Virus record (IMG/VR): IMGVR_UViG_3300022213_000020
Span: 1 to 33,529 of that record
Source: a virus
Strand: one strand, 5' to 3'
Length of the DNA stretch: 33,529 nucleotides
Shown here: positions 8,462 through 16,566 of the stretch, in pieces
Layout: the number at the start of each line of letters is the position of its first letter
Position numbering within the stretch: position 1 is the stretch's first letter
Program-made: the position numbers and the translations under genes
The notes under the pieces: generated by a model
The model's database searches: none
Told to the model about the DNA's origin: nothing
What the model saw: the letters and a program-made list of their open reading frames with translations, nothing else

Positions 8462-10287
8462 AGTTTGTTAATTTAGAATTCAATACAACTAATCCTCCGG
8501 TATTTAAGGAGGTAAAAGATTTGGATTGGATTACATTCGGAAATGAAAGACCATGGATAAATCGTTATCCTGATTATTTAATTTCTTTATATCTTAAATC
8601 ATCAAAGCATAGAACATTACTTGATACTAAATCTTATTATTTAACAGGTAATGGTGTTACAATAGACAAGGAAGGACTTACAGTTGAAAAGCAGTCATTC
8701 ATGATTGATGCGCTTAAAAACTTAAACGAGAACGGTGAATCAATTAGCGACATATTAGAAAAAGTTGGAGTTGATTTTGAATTATTTAACGGAGCATATT
8801 TAGAAATCAATTGGCATCGTAACGGAAAGACATTTGATGTTAGTCATATGCCATTTAAGAATTTAAGAATATCAAAAGAAAAGGATGGATATTTTTATAG
8901 CAATGATTGGAGTCAGCCAAAAAATAAACAAACTAAAGACCAAACTGGTTTTGAATTTATTCCTCTTTATGATACTGCTGAACCTAAAGGAAAACAAATA
9001 TATCCTTTGATTGCTTATGATCCATCATTGGAATGGTATCCTCGACCTAATTACTCACCTGCTATATGGGCTTGTGAGGCAGATTATGAGATTGGAAATT
9101 ATCACATCAATGATATTAAGTCAGGTTTCTATGTAGGTACAATAATTACTTTCATCGGTAAGCCAACTGCAACAGAGATGCAGGATATTGAAAGGCAGAT
9201 AAAAAGTAAGTTTACCGGAACAGATAGAGCAGGTTCATTGTTGTTACAATTTACAAGAGATAAAGAAGGTGCGCCAATTATTTCTCGCCTTGAACCTGAA
9301 AGTTTATCAGCAAAGTTCGACACGCTTAACATGACTGTGAAGAAAGAGTTGTTTTATGCCCACAAGATGAATCCGATGTTGATTGGAGATAAAACAGAAG
9401 GTCAGTTAGGTGGAAGAACAGAGATAATTGAATCACATGAATTGTTTAAGAATATTTATATTAAACCTCGTCAGTTAAAAATTGAGAAGTGGATTAATGC
9501 ACTTTATTATGAGCAATTCGGTAATAGAATAAAGTTAAAAGAGGCGCAGCCAGTAATGCCATTTGATTTGACAACTGTCAAGGAGGTATTGACAACTAAT
9601 GAGATTCGTGAGATGATTGGATATCATAAGATTGAAGAGAATCCACAAGAGCAGAAGTTTAGTTCTCATGAAGATGCACAACTTCATTTGGCTTTACACT
9701 TATTCGGTGAATGCGGAGAAAGTCGCAACAGCTTTGAGATAATTGAATCGGCAAAGGTTGACACAATGGGTGCATTCTCATTTGCTTCTGAAGATGAACT
9801 TACAACACTTCAAAAGAATGTATTATCATTACTTCGCAAAGATGCAAAAGTTGATAACAAGACATTAGCAAAAATATTAGAAACTACTCCGAAAAGAATT
9901 GAAGAAGCTGTGCAAGTGTTATCTGATTTGGAGATGATAAAGATTGATACTGTCAATCAGGAAGGAATGGAAGTAAGGGAGATAAAAGTTTATAAGGAAG
10001 GCAAGACAGCAAGTAAGGAAACAGAAATGACTGGTAAGGAGATTAGATACTCTTATGAACTTGCACCGGGTTTCAAAGATCCTATTATTGATACTACTCG
10101 TTATTTCTGCGAGAAAATGGTTAATTCAGGTAAATTATTTACAAGGTCAGAGATTGATTCAATTTCAAGCAGATTAGGTTACAATGTATGGGAAATGAGA
10201 GGCGGATGGTATCGTAAAAAGGGAACAGACATATCAGTTCCAAAATGCAGACACATTTGGATGTCACATATAGTTAAAAGAAAGTAA
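8458..10287 (+). CDS. Portal protein with C-terminal winged-helix and extra domain
   Basis: 609 residues, longer than a usual HK97-type portal (about 400). Residues 1-420 are portal-like: TKSYYLTGNGV, FELFNGAYLEINWHRNGK, PNYSPAIWACEADYEIGNYH, and SLSAKFDTLNMTVKKELFYAHKMNPMLIG leading to the long helix region. Residues about 447-497 (LQKNVLSLLRKDAKVDNKTLAKIL...RIEEAVQVLSDLEMIKI) look like a winged-helix domain. Residues about 534-609 (PGFKDPIIDTTRYFCEKMV...GYNVWEMRGGWYRKKGT...PKCRHIWMSHIV) form a conserved Cys/Trp-rich domain that I have seen at the end of Bacteroidota phage portals or head proteins. The portal forms the DNA entry ring, and the tail domains may recruit minor head proteins. It overlaps both neighbouring genes. 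Confidence 0.83.
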   Translation: MKFVNLEFNTTNPPVFKEVKDLDWITFGNERPWINRYPDYLISLYLKSSKHRTLLDTKSYYLTGNGVTIDKEGLTVEKQSFMIDALKNLNENGESISDILEKVGVDFELFNGAYLEINWHRNGKTFDVSHMPFKNLRISKEKDGYFYSNDWSQPKNKQTKDQTGFEFIPLYDTAEPKGKQIYPLIAYDPSLEWYPRPNYSPAIWACEADYEIGNYHINDIKSGFYVGTIITFIGKPTATEMQDIERQIKSKFTGTDRAGSLLLQFTRDKEGAPIISRLEPESLSAKFDTLNMTVKKELFYAHKMNPMLIGDKTEGQLGGRTEIIESHELFKNIYIKPRQLKIEKWINALYYEQFGNRIKLKEAQPVMPFDLTTVKEVLTTNEIREMIGYHKIEENPQEQKFSSHEDAQLHLALHLFGECGESRNSFEIIESAKVDTMGAFSFASEDELTTLQKNVLSLLRKDAKVDNKTLAKILETTPKRIEEAVQVLSDLEMIKIDTVNQEGMEVREIKVYKEGKTASKETEMTGKEIRYSYELAPGFKDPIIDTTRYFCEKMVNSGKLFTRSEIDSISSRLGYNVWEMRGGWYRKKGTDISVPKCRHIWMSHIVKRK

Positions 10288-10868
10288 TGGCACAAACATT
10301 TTTTATATCGGTGCAATATGTTAAGGAGAATTCCATCGTTGATGAGAATGTCGATGAGAAATACATCCGTATTGCAATACAAAAGGCACAGAAGAACTTT
10401 ATCTTGTATCTGATAGGTACAGGACTATATAATGAGATAGCTACGCAGATTCAAGGTAATACGCTTACTGCATTAAATACTACTTTGCTTGATTCATATA
10501 TTGCTCCATGCTTATTAAGTTATTCATTAGTTGAATTATCACCATTCTTACTTTACAAGCTGTCTAATCGTAATCTTGGAGTTAAAGATGCCGATAAGAT
10601 GACAGCCACAGACTGGGCAACGATGGACAAAGTGATGGAACGCTTTGAAAATGATGCACAATTGGAAGCAAAGAAGATGCGTGACTATCTATTGGAGAAT
10701 CAAACGCAATATCCATTGTATTACAATCCGGGTACTGGCATTGACATCATATATCCGAAACAAGATACATTTGAGCAGAGCATTTGGCTTGGTGGAAGAT
10801 ACGATAGAAATAACATATCAAGAATAGACCGGGCAGAATATCCCGGCACTTATGGCTGCGAAGAATAG
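10287..10868 (+). CDS. Head-tail connector / adaptor-like protein
   Basis: 193 residues; the ATG shares one base with the portal stop. The helical N-terminus (VKENSIVDENVDEKYIRIAIQKAQ) is the usual opening of gp6-type head completion proteins in Bacteroidota phages: a short extended start, then a helix bundle. The C-terminal part ends in GTGIDIIYPKQDTFEQSIWLGG. Position directly after the portal supports a ring that binds the portal and prepares it for the tail. Assignment is by pattern and position. Confidence 0.6.
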   Translation: MAQTFFISVQYVKENSIVDENVDEKYIRIAIQKAQKNFILYLIGTGLYNEIATQIQGNTLTALNTTLLDSYIAPCLLSYSLVELSPFLLYKLSNRNLGVKDADKMTATDWATMDKVMERFENDAQLEAKKMRDYLLENQTQYPLYYNPGTGIDIIYPKQDTFEQSIWLGGRYDRNNISRIDRAEYPGTYGCEE

Positions 10869-11004
10869 GAAAAAATATCACAAACAATACTATAATTATC
10901 AGAAACTGATTAAGTTTTTGAAACAAAGTAACGATGGTAATACGGACATTAAATCAAATAATAAACGAATTAAAGGAGATAGCAAATCAGCATCTTCAAA
11001 TTAA
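10852..11004 (+). CDS. Small basic ORF bridging connector and tail-completion genes
   Basis: 50 codons open at ATG 10852, overlapping the connector end by 17 bases and the next gene start by 71 bases. The product is very basic (MAAKNRKKYHKQYYNYQKLI) and ends SKSASSN. It fills the 65-base gap between the two large genes, which otherwise would be one of the few gaps in the late operon. The heavy overlap and low-complexity composition make it doubtful. It may be a real small basic protein or chance. Confidence 0.3.
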   Translation: MAAKNRKKYHKQYYNYQKLIKFLKQSNDGNTDIKSNNKRIKGDSKSASSN

Positions 11005-11959
11005 TTCATTCAATGCGGGTACGCTTGATGACTTTGCTACATCAGGTGATACAAGGTATCCTGCAATGTGGGTGAGTTACGAAAATGCTGCTATATCTTC
11101 AAGAACTGAATCTTATTCGTTTAGTATTTGGATTGTAGATAGAGTAAAAAAGGACAGAAGCAATTTAATAGAGGTTCATTCCGACTGCAAAAGTATCTTA
11201 AACGATATTAAAGCGCAAGTGATGAATCCCGGTTATGGATGGGTGGTAGGTCAAGATTGGAATTATCAAGCCATATTTGAACCATTCATGGAGGATGAGG
11301 TGGCAGGATGGTTAGCAGATATTACGATAACGCAGCCATTCAGTAATGATACTTGTCAGATACCTTTCAATCAAGAACCGATACCAGGTCTTGCATCAAC
11401 ACAACCGACCAATGGTTCTGTTATTTCATCCTATGTGCCTACATCACGCATCATTACAATCAATGGAGTTAGTTATGATCTTCAATTCAATAGAACTTGG
11501 GAATTTAGATGTTATGGTTCATTCTATGATACTACTACTCAACAGGTAACTGCTAATGGAATTGCAGCATTAAAGTTTGATTCAACAGATACAGATGTGA
11601 CATTTGGAGTATCAATCGTTAATGATTCACAGATAACGGTAAATAAGGATGGTGTTTATAACATTCAATTCTCGGCACAACTTCAAAGATTTGCAGGAGG
11701 ACAACCAAAAAGAGCAGTATTTTGGTTAAGAAAAAATGGTGTTGATGTTCCAAATACTTCTACCATCATTACTTTACAAGCCAATAATGATTATTTGGTG
11801 GCTGCTTGGAATTTCTTTGTGCAATTAAATAATGGCGAATATGCAGAAATAATGTGGACACAAGATGATGACATTAGATTGGTTGCTGAACCTGAAAATC
11901 TAATTATACCATATCCTGAAATCCCATCAATAATATTAACAGTAAATAAAATAAATTAA
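10934..11959 (+). CDS. Tail-completion-like protein fused to a jelly-roll-like domain
   Basis: 341 residues with two visible parts. Residues 1 to about 145 (VIRTLNQIINELKEIANQHLQINSF, YSFSIWIVDRVKKDRSNLIEVHSDCKSILNDI) have the helix and beta pattern of tail-terminator or neck proteins, which suits the position after the connector. After a Pro/Ser/Thr linker, residues about 165-341 resemble a C1q/TNF-like jelly roll (GVYNIQFSAQLQR, KRAVFWLRKNGVDVPN, AAWNFFVQLNNGEYAEIMW). Such modules are common as surface-exposed binding domains on virions. The fusion would display this domain at the neck. Function of each part is inferred. Confidence 0.55.
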   Translation: MVIRTLNQIINELKEIANQHLQINSFNAGTLDDFATSGDTRYPAMWVSYENAAISSRTESYSFSIWIVDRVKKDRSNLIEVHSDCKSILNDIKAQVMNPGYGWVVGQDWNYQAIFEPFMEDEVAGWLADITITQPFSNDTCQIPFNQEPIPGLASTQPTNGSVISSYVPTSRIITINGVSYDLQFNRTWEFRCYGSFYDTTTQQVTANGIAALKFDSTDTDVTFGVSIVNDSQITVNKDGVYNIQFSAQLQRFAGGQPKRAVFWLRKNGVDVPNTSTIITLQANNDYLVAAWNFFVQLNNGEYAEIMWTQDDDIRLVAEPENLIIPYPEIPSIILTVNKIN

Positions 11960-11971
11960 AAACAAATAAAA

Positions 11972-12277
11972 ATGGCAGCACTTGACAGAATAGCTGGAAA
12001 TGGTGGTACTTACTTTTGCGAAGTAACCACAGCACACACAAGTAAAACATTCAGCGGATTATTAATTAACTCCGATGCAGTATTTACAACTTTAACCATT
12101 ACTGATAGCAATGGTGATACTCACAATGCCTTATTAACTGCTGATGCTTGGGGACAGAATCTCGCAGCAAGAACAGTTAAACAAGGAACATTACTTACTG
12201 CACCTGATGGCAGTTGGTTTTCTGCTTTAACAATGTCAAGCGGTGATTGTGTAGGTATCATAACAAGAAGTAAATAA
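11972..12277 (+). CDS. Small virion protein, unknown
   Basis: 101 residues, 12 bases after the previous stop. It is Thr/Ala/Gly-rich and without Lys/Glu-rich helices (AALDRIAGNGGTYFCEVTTAHTSKTFSG), so probably a small beta domain. It lies between the jelly-roll fusion and the lectin-like protein in the late operon, which suggests a decoration or adaptor piece that belongs with them. No motif of known activity is visible. Confidence 0.45.
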   Translation: MAALDRIAGNGGTYFCEVTTAHTSKTFSGLLINSDAVFTTLTITDSNGDTHNALLTADAWGQNLAARTVKQGTLLTAPDGSWFSALTMSSGDCVGIITRSK

Positions 12278-12279
12278 AT

Positions 12280-13062
12280 ATGTTTAGTTTTGGATTTAAT
12301 GTAAAGCCACGAAAAGCAGGTGGAGTAAGTTATGATGCGGATGCACAAGCTTTCTTTACTGCTGCCTCGATTACTGATACAACGCAAAAAAGCGCAGTTA
12401 ATCAGTTAGTATTGGATTTGAAGAGTTATGGAGTATGGACTAAATGTTCAGCTATCTATCCAATTGTTGGGGGTAGTGCTTCAAGCCATGCGGTCAATCT
12501 TAAAACACCGGGAACATTTAATTTAACCTTTGCAACAGGAATGACGCATAGTTCAACAGGAATGGTAAGCAATGGAACAAGTGGATATGCAAATACTTCA
12601 TTAATTCCACAAACTTTTTATTCTACAAATATGCATTTATCTTACTATTCAAGAACTTCTACTATTCAAACGGTTCAAGAAATTGGAGCAAATCAATCAA
12701 CTAATTACTCAAGTTTAGCTGTCGCAAGAAATACTATATTTGGACAAACAACAAATGGATTAGTTAATTATTTAAGTCAATCAAACGCTTTAGGTTTTTT
12801 TGTTGGTCAAAAAGTTAGTAATTCATCAAGAAAAGTTTACAGAAATGGTACTCTAAATAATTCAACAACAACAACCGATTCAAATACATTGCCTAATAAC
12901 AATGTTTATATTTGTGCCTTAAATGTTAATAATACTCCTGCAAATTATTCCATAAAACAATGTGCCTTTGCTTCAATAGGTAGCGGTTTAACAGATACAG
13001 AAGCTGCTAATTTTTACACAGCAGTACAAGCATATCAAACAACTTTATCAAGACAAGTATAA
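12280..13062 (+). CDS. Lectin-like (LamG/ConA-type) virion protein
   Basis: 260 residues, 2 bases after the previous stop. The segment DADAQAFFTAASITDTTQKSAVNQLVLDLKSYGVW is a helical lead-in I know from Bacteroidota phage structural proteins. It is followed by a Ser/Thr/Asn-rich region with alternating strands (HLSYYSRTSTIQTVQEIG, SSRKVYRNGTLNNST) that fits a laminin-G/concanavalin-like sandwich. The end (LTDTEAANFYTAVQAYQTTLSRQV) is the typical closing helix. Such domains usually bind glycans. A receptor-binding or decoration role is inferred from domain type and position. Confidence 0.6.
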   Translation: MFSFGFNVKPRKAGGVSYDADAQAFFTAASITDTTQKSAVNQLVLDLKSYGVWTKCSAIYPIVGGSASSHAVNLKTPGTFNLTFATGMTHSSTGMVSNGTSGYANTSLIPQTFYSTNMHLSYYSRTSTIQTVQEIGANQSTNYSSLAVARNTIFGQTTNGLVNYLSQSNALGFFVGQKVSNSSRKVYRNGTLNNSTTTTDSNTLPNNNVYICALNVNNTPANYSIKQCAFASIGSGLTDTEAANFYTAVQAYQTTLSRQV

Positions 13063-13283
13063 TGGAAGGAAGAGTAGTAATACCAGAAGTTGCTGAACGA
13101 TTAGAGGGAGTTTTTTTCGATTCAGACACATTTTTCAACTTTGTTCAAGACATCAATGATGAATGGTTCTTGATATTGTCACAACAAGATGAGCAGGATA
13201 TAGCAGTAACTGAATATGCATATCTATTGGACTTGCCATTAGAACCATACGAACCTAAACCATCACCTTTACCTCCATTATGA
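13062..13283 (+). CDS. Small acidic protein, unknown
   Basis: 73 residues. The ATG shares one base with the lectin-like gene's stop, and the end overlaps the next gene by 4 bases. It is acidic (EWFLILSQQDEQDIAVTEYAYLL) and ends in a proline-rich tail (YEPKPSPLPPL). I do not recognise it. Tight coupling to a virion protein and to the lysis-like group suggests a small virion-associated or chaperone-like protein, but nothing in the sequence shows it. Confidence 0.5.
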   Translation: MEGRVVIPEVAERLEGVFFDSDTFFNFVQDINDEWFLILSQQDEQDIAVTEYAYLLDLPLEPYEPKPSPLPPL

Positions 13284-13540
13284 ACTATATAATTGAAATA
13301 ATTATCGGATGTGTTGTAACATTAATAGGTTTCTTCTTAAAAAGAACTATGGATCAACTTGACAAAACAACTGCTAAATGTTATCAGAATGAAAATGCTT
13401 TGAAGATTCTTTCAAATACATTCGAATTAAAGCATGAATCACTTGGTAAGCAAATGGAAAAACTTACACAATCATTAGATAAGCTAACGGATAAAATTGA
13501 CTTGCTCAATGAAGCGGTGCAGGAATTAAAATATAAATAA
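13280..13540 (+). CDS. Membrane-anchored coiled-coil protein, possible lysis accessory
   Basis: 86 residues. One N-terminal membrane segment (about residues 3-20, IIEIIIGCVVTLIGFFL) is followed by KR and a coiled coil to the end (EKLTQSLDKLTDKIDLLNEAVQEL). This layout resembles XhlA-like haemolysin proteins that work with a holin and endolysin, or an inner-membrane spanin-like piece. It directly precedes the DUF5675-like gene and shares one base with it. The lysis role is inferred. Confidence 0.55.
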   Translation: MNYIIEIIIGCVVTLIGFFLKRTMDQLDKTTAKCYQNENALKILSNTFELKHESLGKQMEKLTQSLDKLTDKIDLLNEAVQELKYK

Positions 13541-13995
13541 TGGAATTAAAAGTAATTCGAAAAGAATTTAGTTCAAAGACATCTATTGGTGAGTTATACA
13601 TTAATGATGTCTTTTTTTGTTATACATTGGAAGATACCGACAGGAATCTTATGCAGACAATGGGAAGGAAAGAGATTGAAGCTTTGAAGATTTATGGAAA
13701 GACAGCCATACCATACGGAAGGTATGAGGTGATAATGTCATGGAGTAATAAGTTTAAGTGCGTGATGCCATTGGTTAGTAATGTTCCCGGTTATCTTGGA
13801 ATAAGAATCCACAAAGGTAACTCCGAAGTTGACACATTAGGTTGTTTGCTCGTTGGAATGAAGAAAGGAATTGATAAGATAACCAACAGCACAGATGCTT
13901 TTGATAGGTTATTTGTTATATTAAAAGATGCTTGTTCTAAAGGTAAGGTTTGGATAACTTACGAAAAAGCAAAAGAAAATTGTGTCTACAGATAA
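13540..13995 (+). CDS. DUF5675-family protein, probable lysis enzyme or virion-associated cell-wall protein
   Basis: 151 residues that match the DUF5675 pattern well: TSIGELYINDVFFCYTLED near the start, GKTAIPYGRYEV around 53-63, VPGYLGIRIHKGN around 82-94 and DTLGCLLVG around 98-106. The conserved His91 and Cys102 are arranged somewhat like the catalytic pair of L,D-transpeptidases, so a cell-wall activity is plausible but unproven. The family is common in Bacteroidota phages near lysis genes. Here it lies between a membrane/coiled-coil gene and later small membrane genes. Confidence 0.68.
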   Translation: MELKVIRKEFSSKTSIGELYINDVFFCYTLEDTDRNLMQTMGRKEIEALKIYGKTAIPYGRYEVIMSWSNKFKCVMPLVSNVPGYLGIRIHKGNSEVDTLGCLLVGMKKGIDKITNSTDAFDRLFVILKDACSKGKVWITYEKAKENCVYR

Positions 13996-14983
13996 TAAAG
14001 TAAAAAAAAAGATTGTAGAGGAATATTGCGAAAGACATCCATTGGTTGGTGACAGATCATTGGCAAAAATGATTTATAATGATAATAAACAGCAGTTCAT
14101 AGATTTTGAGCAGGTTTATATGATGACAAGATATAAAAGAGGACATCATGGTAATAGAAATAGAAAGGAAGTAAAGAATAAATCTTTTTTTAAACCATTA
14201 CAAACTGAAAATAAATATAAAACATTACCGAAAAGCTATACTGAATATCCGGAGAAATGGTATCTACCAAAGGCATCAAAGAAAGTATTGGTATTATCTG
14301 ACATTCACATTCCATATCACGATGTGGATGCTATTCACGCTGCATTGGAGTATGGTAAACAGCAAGGCATTGATACAATATATCTGAATGGTGACATCGC
14401 TGATTTCTATATGATAAGTCAGCACCAAAAGGATGCAAGGTTCAGACCTACATTAAAGGAAGAACTTGAGATGTGCCAAGATTTCTTTGCTTATTTAAGG
14501 CAGGAGTTTCCAAAGGTGAATATCTATTTCAAGCCGGGCAATCACGAGCATCGTTTAGAAAGATATCTTATACTCAAAGCACCTGAATTATTAGGATGTG
14601 AAGAATTTGAACTTGATATACTTCTGAAGTTAAGAGAATACGGAATTTTATACCTGAAGCGCAGAACAAAAACTTATTTCGGACATCTGTTAGTTGAGCA
14701 TGGTGACAGAATGAAGGGCAGCGGAGGAGTCAATCCTGCTCGGACTTTGTTTACTAAATACAAGCGTCATGTATTGTGCGGACATTTTCACCGTAAGTCA
14801 GAGCATTTGGAGAAGATATATGATGATAAGATTGTAAGTACATTCTCAACAGGATGCCTTTGCGAATTAGAACCTGAATACTTTGAATGCAACAATCATG
14901 CACACGGAATGGCCATAGTTGAAATGACTGGAGATAATTTCAAAGTCCGTAATATATCTATTGAAAATGGAAAGATTTATTAA
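13982..14983 (+). CDS. Calcineurin-like metallophosphoesterase
   Basis: 333 residues from a GTG start that overlaps the previous gene by 14 bases. No in-frame ATG lies close by. Residues 1-95 form a basic region with a possible small helical domain (VEEYCERHPLVGDRSLAKMI). The metal-binding motifs of the superfamily follow in order: SDIH at 106-109, NGD at 136-138, GNHE at 186-189, EHGD at 239-242 and GHFH at 267-270. All key residues are present, so the enzyme should be active on a phosphoester. The substrate is unknown: nucleic acid and nucleotide are both possible. Such genes occur in many phages, but one inside the late/lysis region is unusual. Confidence 0.85.
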   Translation: MSTDNKVKKKIVEEYCERHPLVGDRSLAKMIYNDNKQQFIDFEQVYMMTRYKRGHHGNRNRKEVKNKSFFKPLQTENKYKTLPKSYTEYPEKWYLPKASKKVLVLSDIHIPYHDVDAIHAALEYGKQQGIDTIYLNGDIADFYMISQHQKDARFRPTLKEELEMCQDFFAYLRQEFPKVNIYFKPGNHEHRLERYLILKAPELLGCEEFELDILLKLREYGILYLKRRTKTYFGHLLVEHGDRMKGSGGVNPARTLFTKYKRHVLCGHFHRKSEHLEKIYDDKIVSTFSTGCLCELEPEYFECNNHAHGMAIVEMTGDNFKVRNISIENGKIY

Positions 14984-15326
14984 TCCATTTTATGCGATGA
15001 AGGTATTTGATAGGCATCAGATACACGAACTTGTGAAAGGTACTGATAAGGTTACTAAACTGCATTCTAACGGATGGTATAAGTTTAATGCCTGTTATGA
15101 TATTAATTATAATGTCATTATCAGTTATTCAGAGTATGTGTTATTCGACGATGAGAACGATACAGGCACCAAATGTATCAAGGTTACATTCCATGACCAG
15201 AGTTATATCTTTGCAGCTTATTCATTTGATACTTTCATAAAATTCTTAAATGAAGTATATTTGCCTGTGTATTATAATTGGTGTTCAACATTAAACTTAA
15301 ATAAAAATGAAAAAACTGAATCCTGA
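14967..15326 (+). CDS. Hypothetical protein
   Basis: About 119 residues from ATG 14967, which overlaps the phosphoesterase end by 17 bases. A TTG at 14961 and a later ATG beginning MKVFDRHQ are alternative starts. The product is Tyr/Phe/Asn-rich (NACYDINYNVIISYSEYVLFDDEND) with no clear membrane segment or known motif. The C-terminus (NLNKNEKTES) overlaps the next gene by 20 bases. I do not recognise it. Conserved spacing in a tight operon argues that it is a real gene. Confidence 0.5.
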   Translation: MERFINPFYAMKVFDRHQIHELVKGTDKVTKLHSNGWYKFNACYDINYNVIISYSEYVLFDDENDTGTKCIKVTFHDQSYIFAAYSFDTFIKFLNEVYLPVYYNWCSTLNLNKNEKTES

Positions 15327-15489
15327 TTTCCTTGCTACAGCATTAGGATTGCTTGTGGCTATTGCTAACGCATGGATGACTATTGACTGGGATAACTTTG
15401 AATGGAACGCAAATAACTGCGTTAAAATAGGTCTGTCGGCAGTTATCGCTATGGGTGGATATGTATCAACAATTAAATCAAAGAAATAA
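15307..15489 (+). CDS. Holin-like small membrane protein
   Basis: 60 residues with two predicted membrane segments: about 8-26 (FLATALGLLVAIANAWMTI) and 39-55 (CVKIGLSAVIAMGGYVS). They are joined by an acidic/Asn turn, and the end is basic (KSKK). Size, topology and position at the end of the late operon fit a class II-like holin, and similar small proteins appear in many Bacteroidota phages. It would permeabilise the inner membrane at lysis. No biochemical motif can confirm this. Confidence 0.6.
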   Translation: MKKLNPDFLATALGLLVAIANAWMTIDWDNFEWNANNCVKIGLSAVIAMGGYVSTIKSKK

Positions 15490-15722
15490 TGAATCTACTG
15501 AAACCTGAATCATTCGAGGATGTATCTATCGACATGGATGCGCCATCAAGTATTGAAGAACACAAAGGAGAAAGGGCAAAGGATTTCTTTTGTAGCCATT
15601 GGGATAACGGAAAGAAGGCATTGCAATTGGCTCATGATATGGTTAAGAATCCAATCGTTAAACTAATTATAAAATGCTGCCTATTCTTGGGTGATGGGAT
15701 TCAAGAAAGGATATGCAAATAA
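15489..15722 (+). CDS. Last late gene, unknown small protein
   Basis: 77 residues; the ATG shares one base with the holin-like gene's stop. The N-terminal half is acidic and polar (EDVSIDMDAPSSIEEHKGERAK). The C-terminal half has one moderately hydrophobic stretch (NPIVKLIIKCCLFLGDGI) that could be amphipathic or membrane-associated. As the last gene before the convergent junction and next to a holin-like gene, it may belong to lysis or its timing. I do not recognise the family. Confidence 0.5.
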   Translation: MNLLKPESFEDVSIDMDAPSSIEEHKGERAKDFFCSHWDNGKKALQLAHDMVKNPIVKLIIKCCLFLGDGIQERICK

Positions 15723-15738
15723 ATATAATTAACTGATA

Positions 15739-15795
15739 ATACCTTATCGGGTATGTAAATGCATATAACTTAATTAATTATACCTTATCGGGTAT
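15739..15795. repeat. Two direct copies of a 16-bp hairpin-forming sequence at the convergent junction
   Basis: ATACCTTATCGGGTAT occurs at 15739-15754 and again exactly at 15780-15795, 41 bp apart. Each copy can fold as ATACC/GGTAT with a 6-base loop. They lie where the rightward late operon and leftward operon meet. They may act as a pair of weak bidirectional terminators, as protein-binding sites, or as the trace of a recombination site. No strong T-run follows either copy. Confidence 0.6.
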
Positions 15796-15799
15796 TATA

Positions 15800-15883
15800 T
15801 TATTTCATCTTCGCTTTCATTATTCGTTGGTATAATTCCCAGTTAAAGTTATCCCAAAATTGATAGTATGCTGATGGTATCAT
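15800..15883 (-). CDS. 27-residue ORF overlapping the exonuclease stop
   Basis: The ATG overlaps the TGA of the preceding YqaJ-like gene as ATGA, the same coupling used throughout this leftward operon. The product MIPSAYYQFWDNFNWELYQR... is aromatic-rich and ends basic (IMKAKMK). It fills the space up to the junction repeats. Coupling and fit suggest a real small protein, but its shortness makes this uncertain. Confidence 0.35.
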   Translation of the reverse strand: MIPSAYYQFWDNFNWELYQRIMKAKMK

Positions 15884-16566
15884 AGGTTAAATTTATCAAT
15901 TATAGTTCGTAAATAATTCTCTGCTTTACTAATTACATTTGGGAAGTTAGTTTGAAAATCCTCATCCGCAGGAACATCATAGATTGCCAATCGAAGCTTG
16001 GGTTCAATCATTAGCGGACAATACGATACAAATACTCCCTTTAGATTCATTGGATTGATATCTAATTCATGAGCAACACAAGCAATATTCATCTGAAGTT
16101 GATACCAGTAATCCTTATTCATAGATTTTATATCATTTTCACAAAGCAGGTATTCGATATGCGTAGTAGGATTAGGGCATTTGATTTCAAATACTAAATT
16201 ATCCTCATAGCTTACAGCATCAGGACTGCCTCCGCTGAAATCTGAATATTGGAAGAACTTTGGATTCTCTGCGCCATAGTATGTAAGTCCTTTGTATTTG
16301 TCTTGTAGCAGTTCAATGGCATAAGGTTCTTGTATCAATCCCCATTCCATTTCAGGTGTTCTGAAAGTGTTTCTGACTGTGCCTGTAAGCAGTTCGCTAA
16401 CCTTCTGCATGATGTAGGTCTTTGCAGTTTCAGAGAGTTCTCCTGCCTCCTTTGCTGCCTTTGTTTTGGGTTCTGTAAACAAGCAGCCGATTTGACTGCT
16501 TGTGAAACTACCTGCTCGTTTCTGCATCCACTCCCCATCAGGATATACATACGGATCATGCTTCAT
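15880..16566 (-). CDS. YqaJ-type (lambda-exonuclease-like) recombination nuclease
   Basis: 228 residues. RAGSFTSSQIGCLF near the start, a Glu in WGLIQEPYAIELL (about residue 80), GGSPDAVSY (Asp116) and FEIKCPNP (Glu127, Lys129) together give the active-site pattern of YqaJ/lambda-exonuclease PD-(D/E)XK enzymes. These chew 5' ends of double-stranded DNA to give single strands for annealing. The gene overlaps the RecT gene by 11 bases, so the two make a RecE/RecT-like pair used for replication-linked recombination or genome circularisation. The key residues look intact. Confidence 0.85.
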   Translation of the reverse strand: MKHDPYVYPDGEWMQKRAGSFTSSQIGCLFTEPKTKAAKEAGELSETAKTYIMQKVSELLTGTVRNTFRTPEMEWGLIQEPYAIELLQDKYKGLTYYGAENPKFFQYSDFSGGSPDAVSYEDNLVFEIKCPNPTTHIEYLLCENDIKSMNKDYWYQLQMNIACVAHELDINPMNLKGVFVSYCPLMIEPKLRLAIYDVPADEDFQTNFPNVISKAENYLRTIIDKFNL

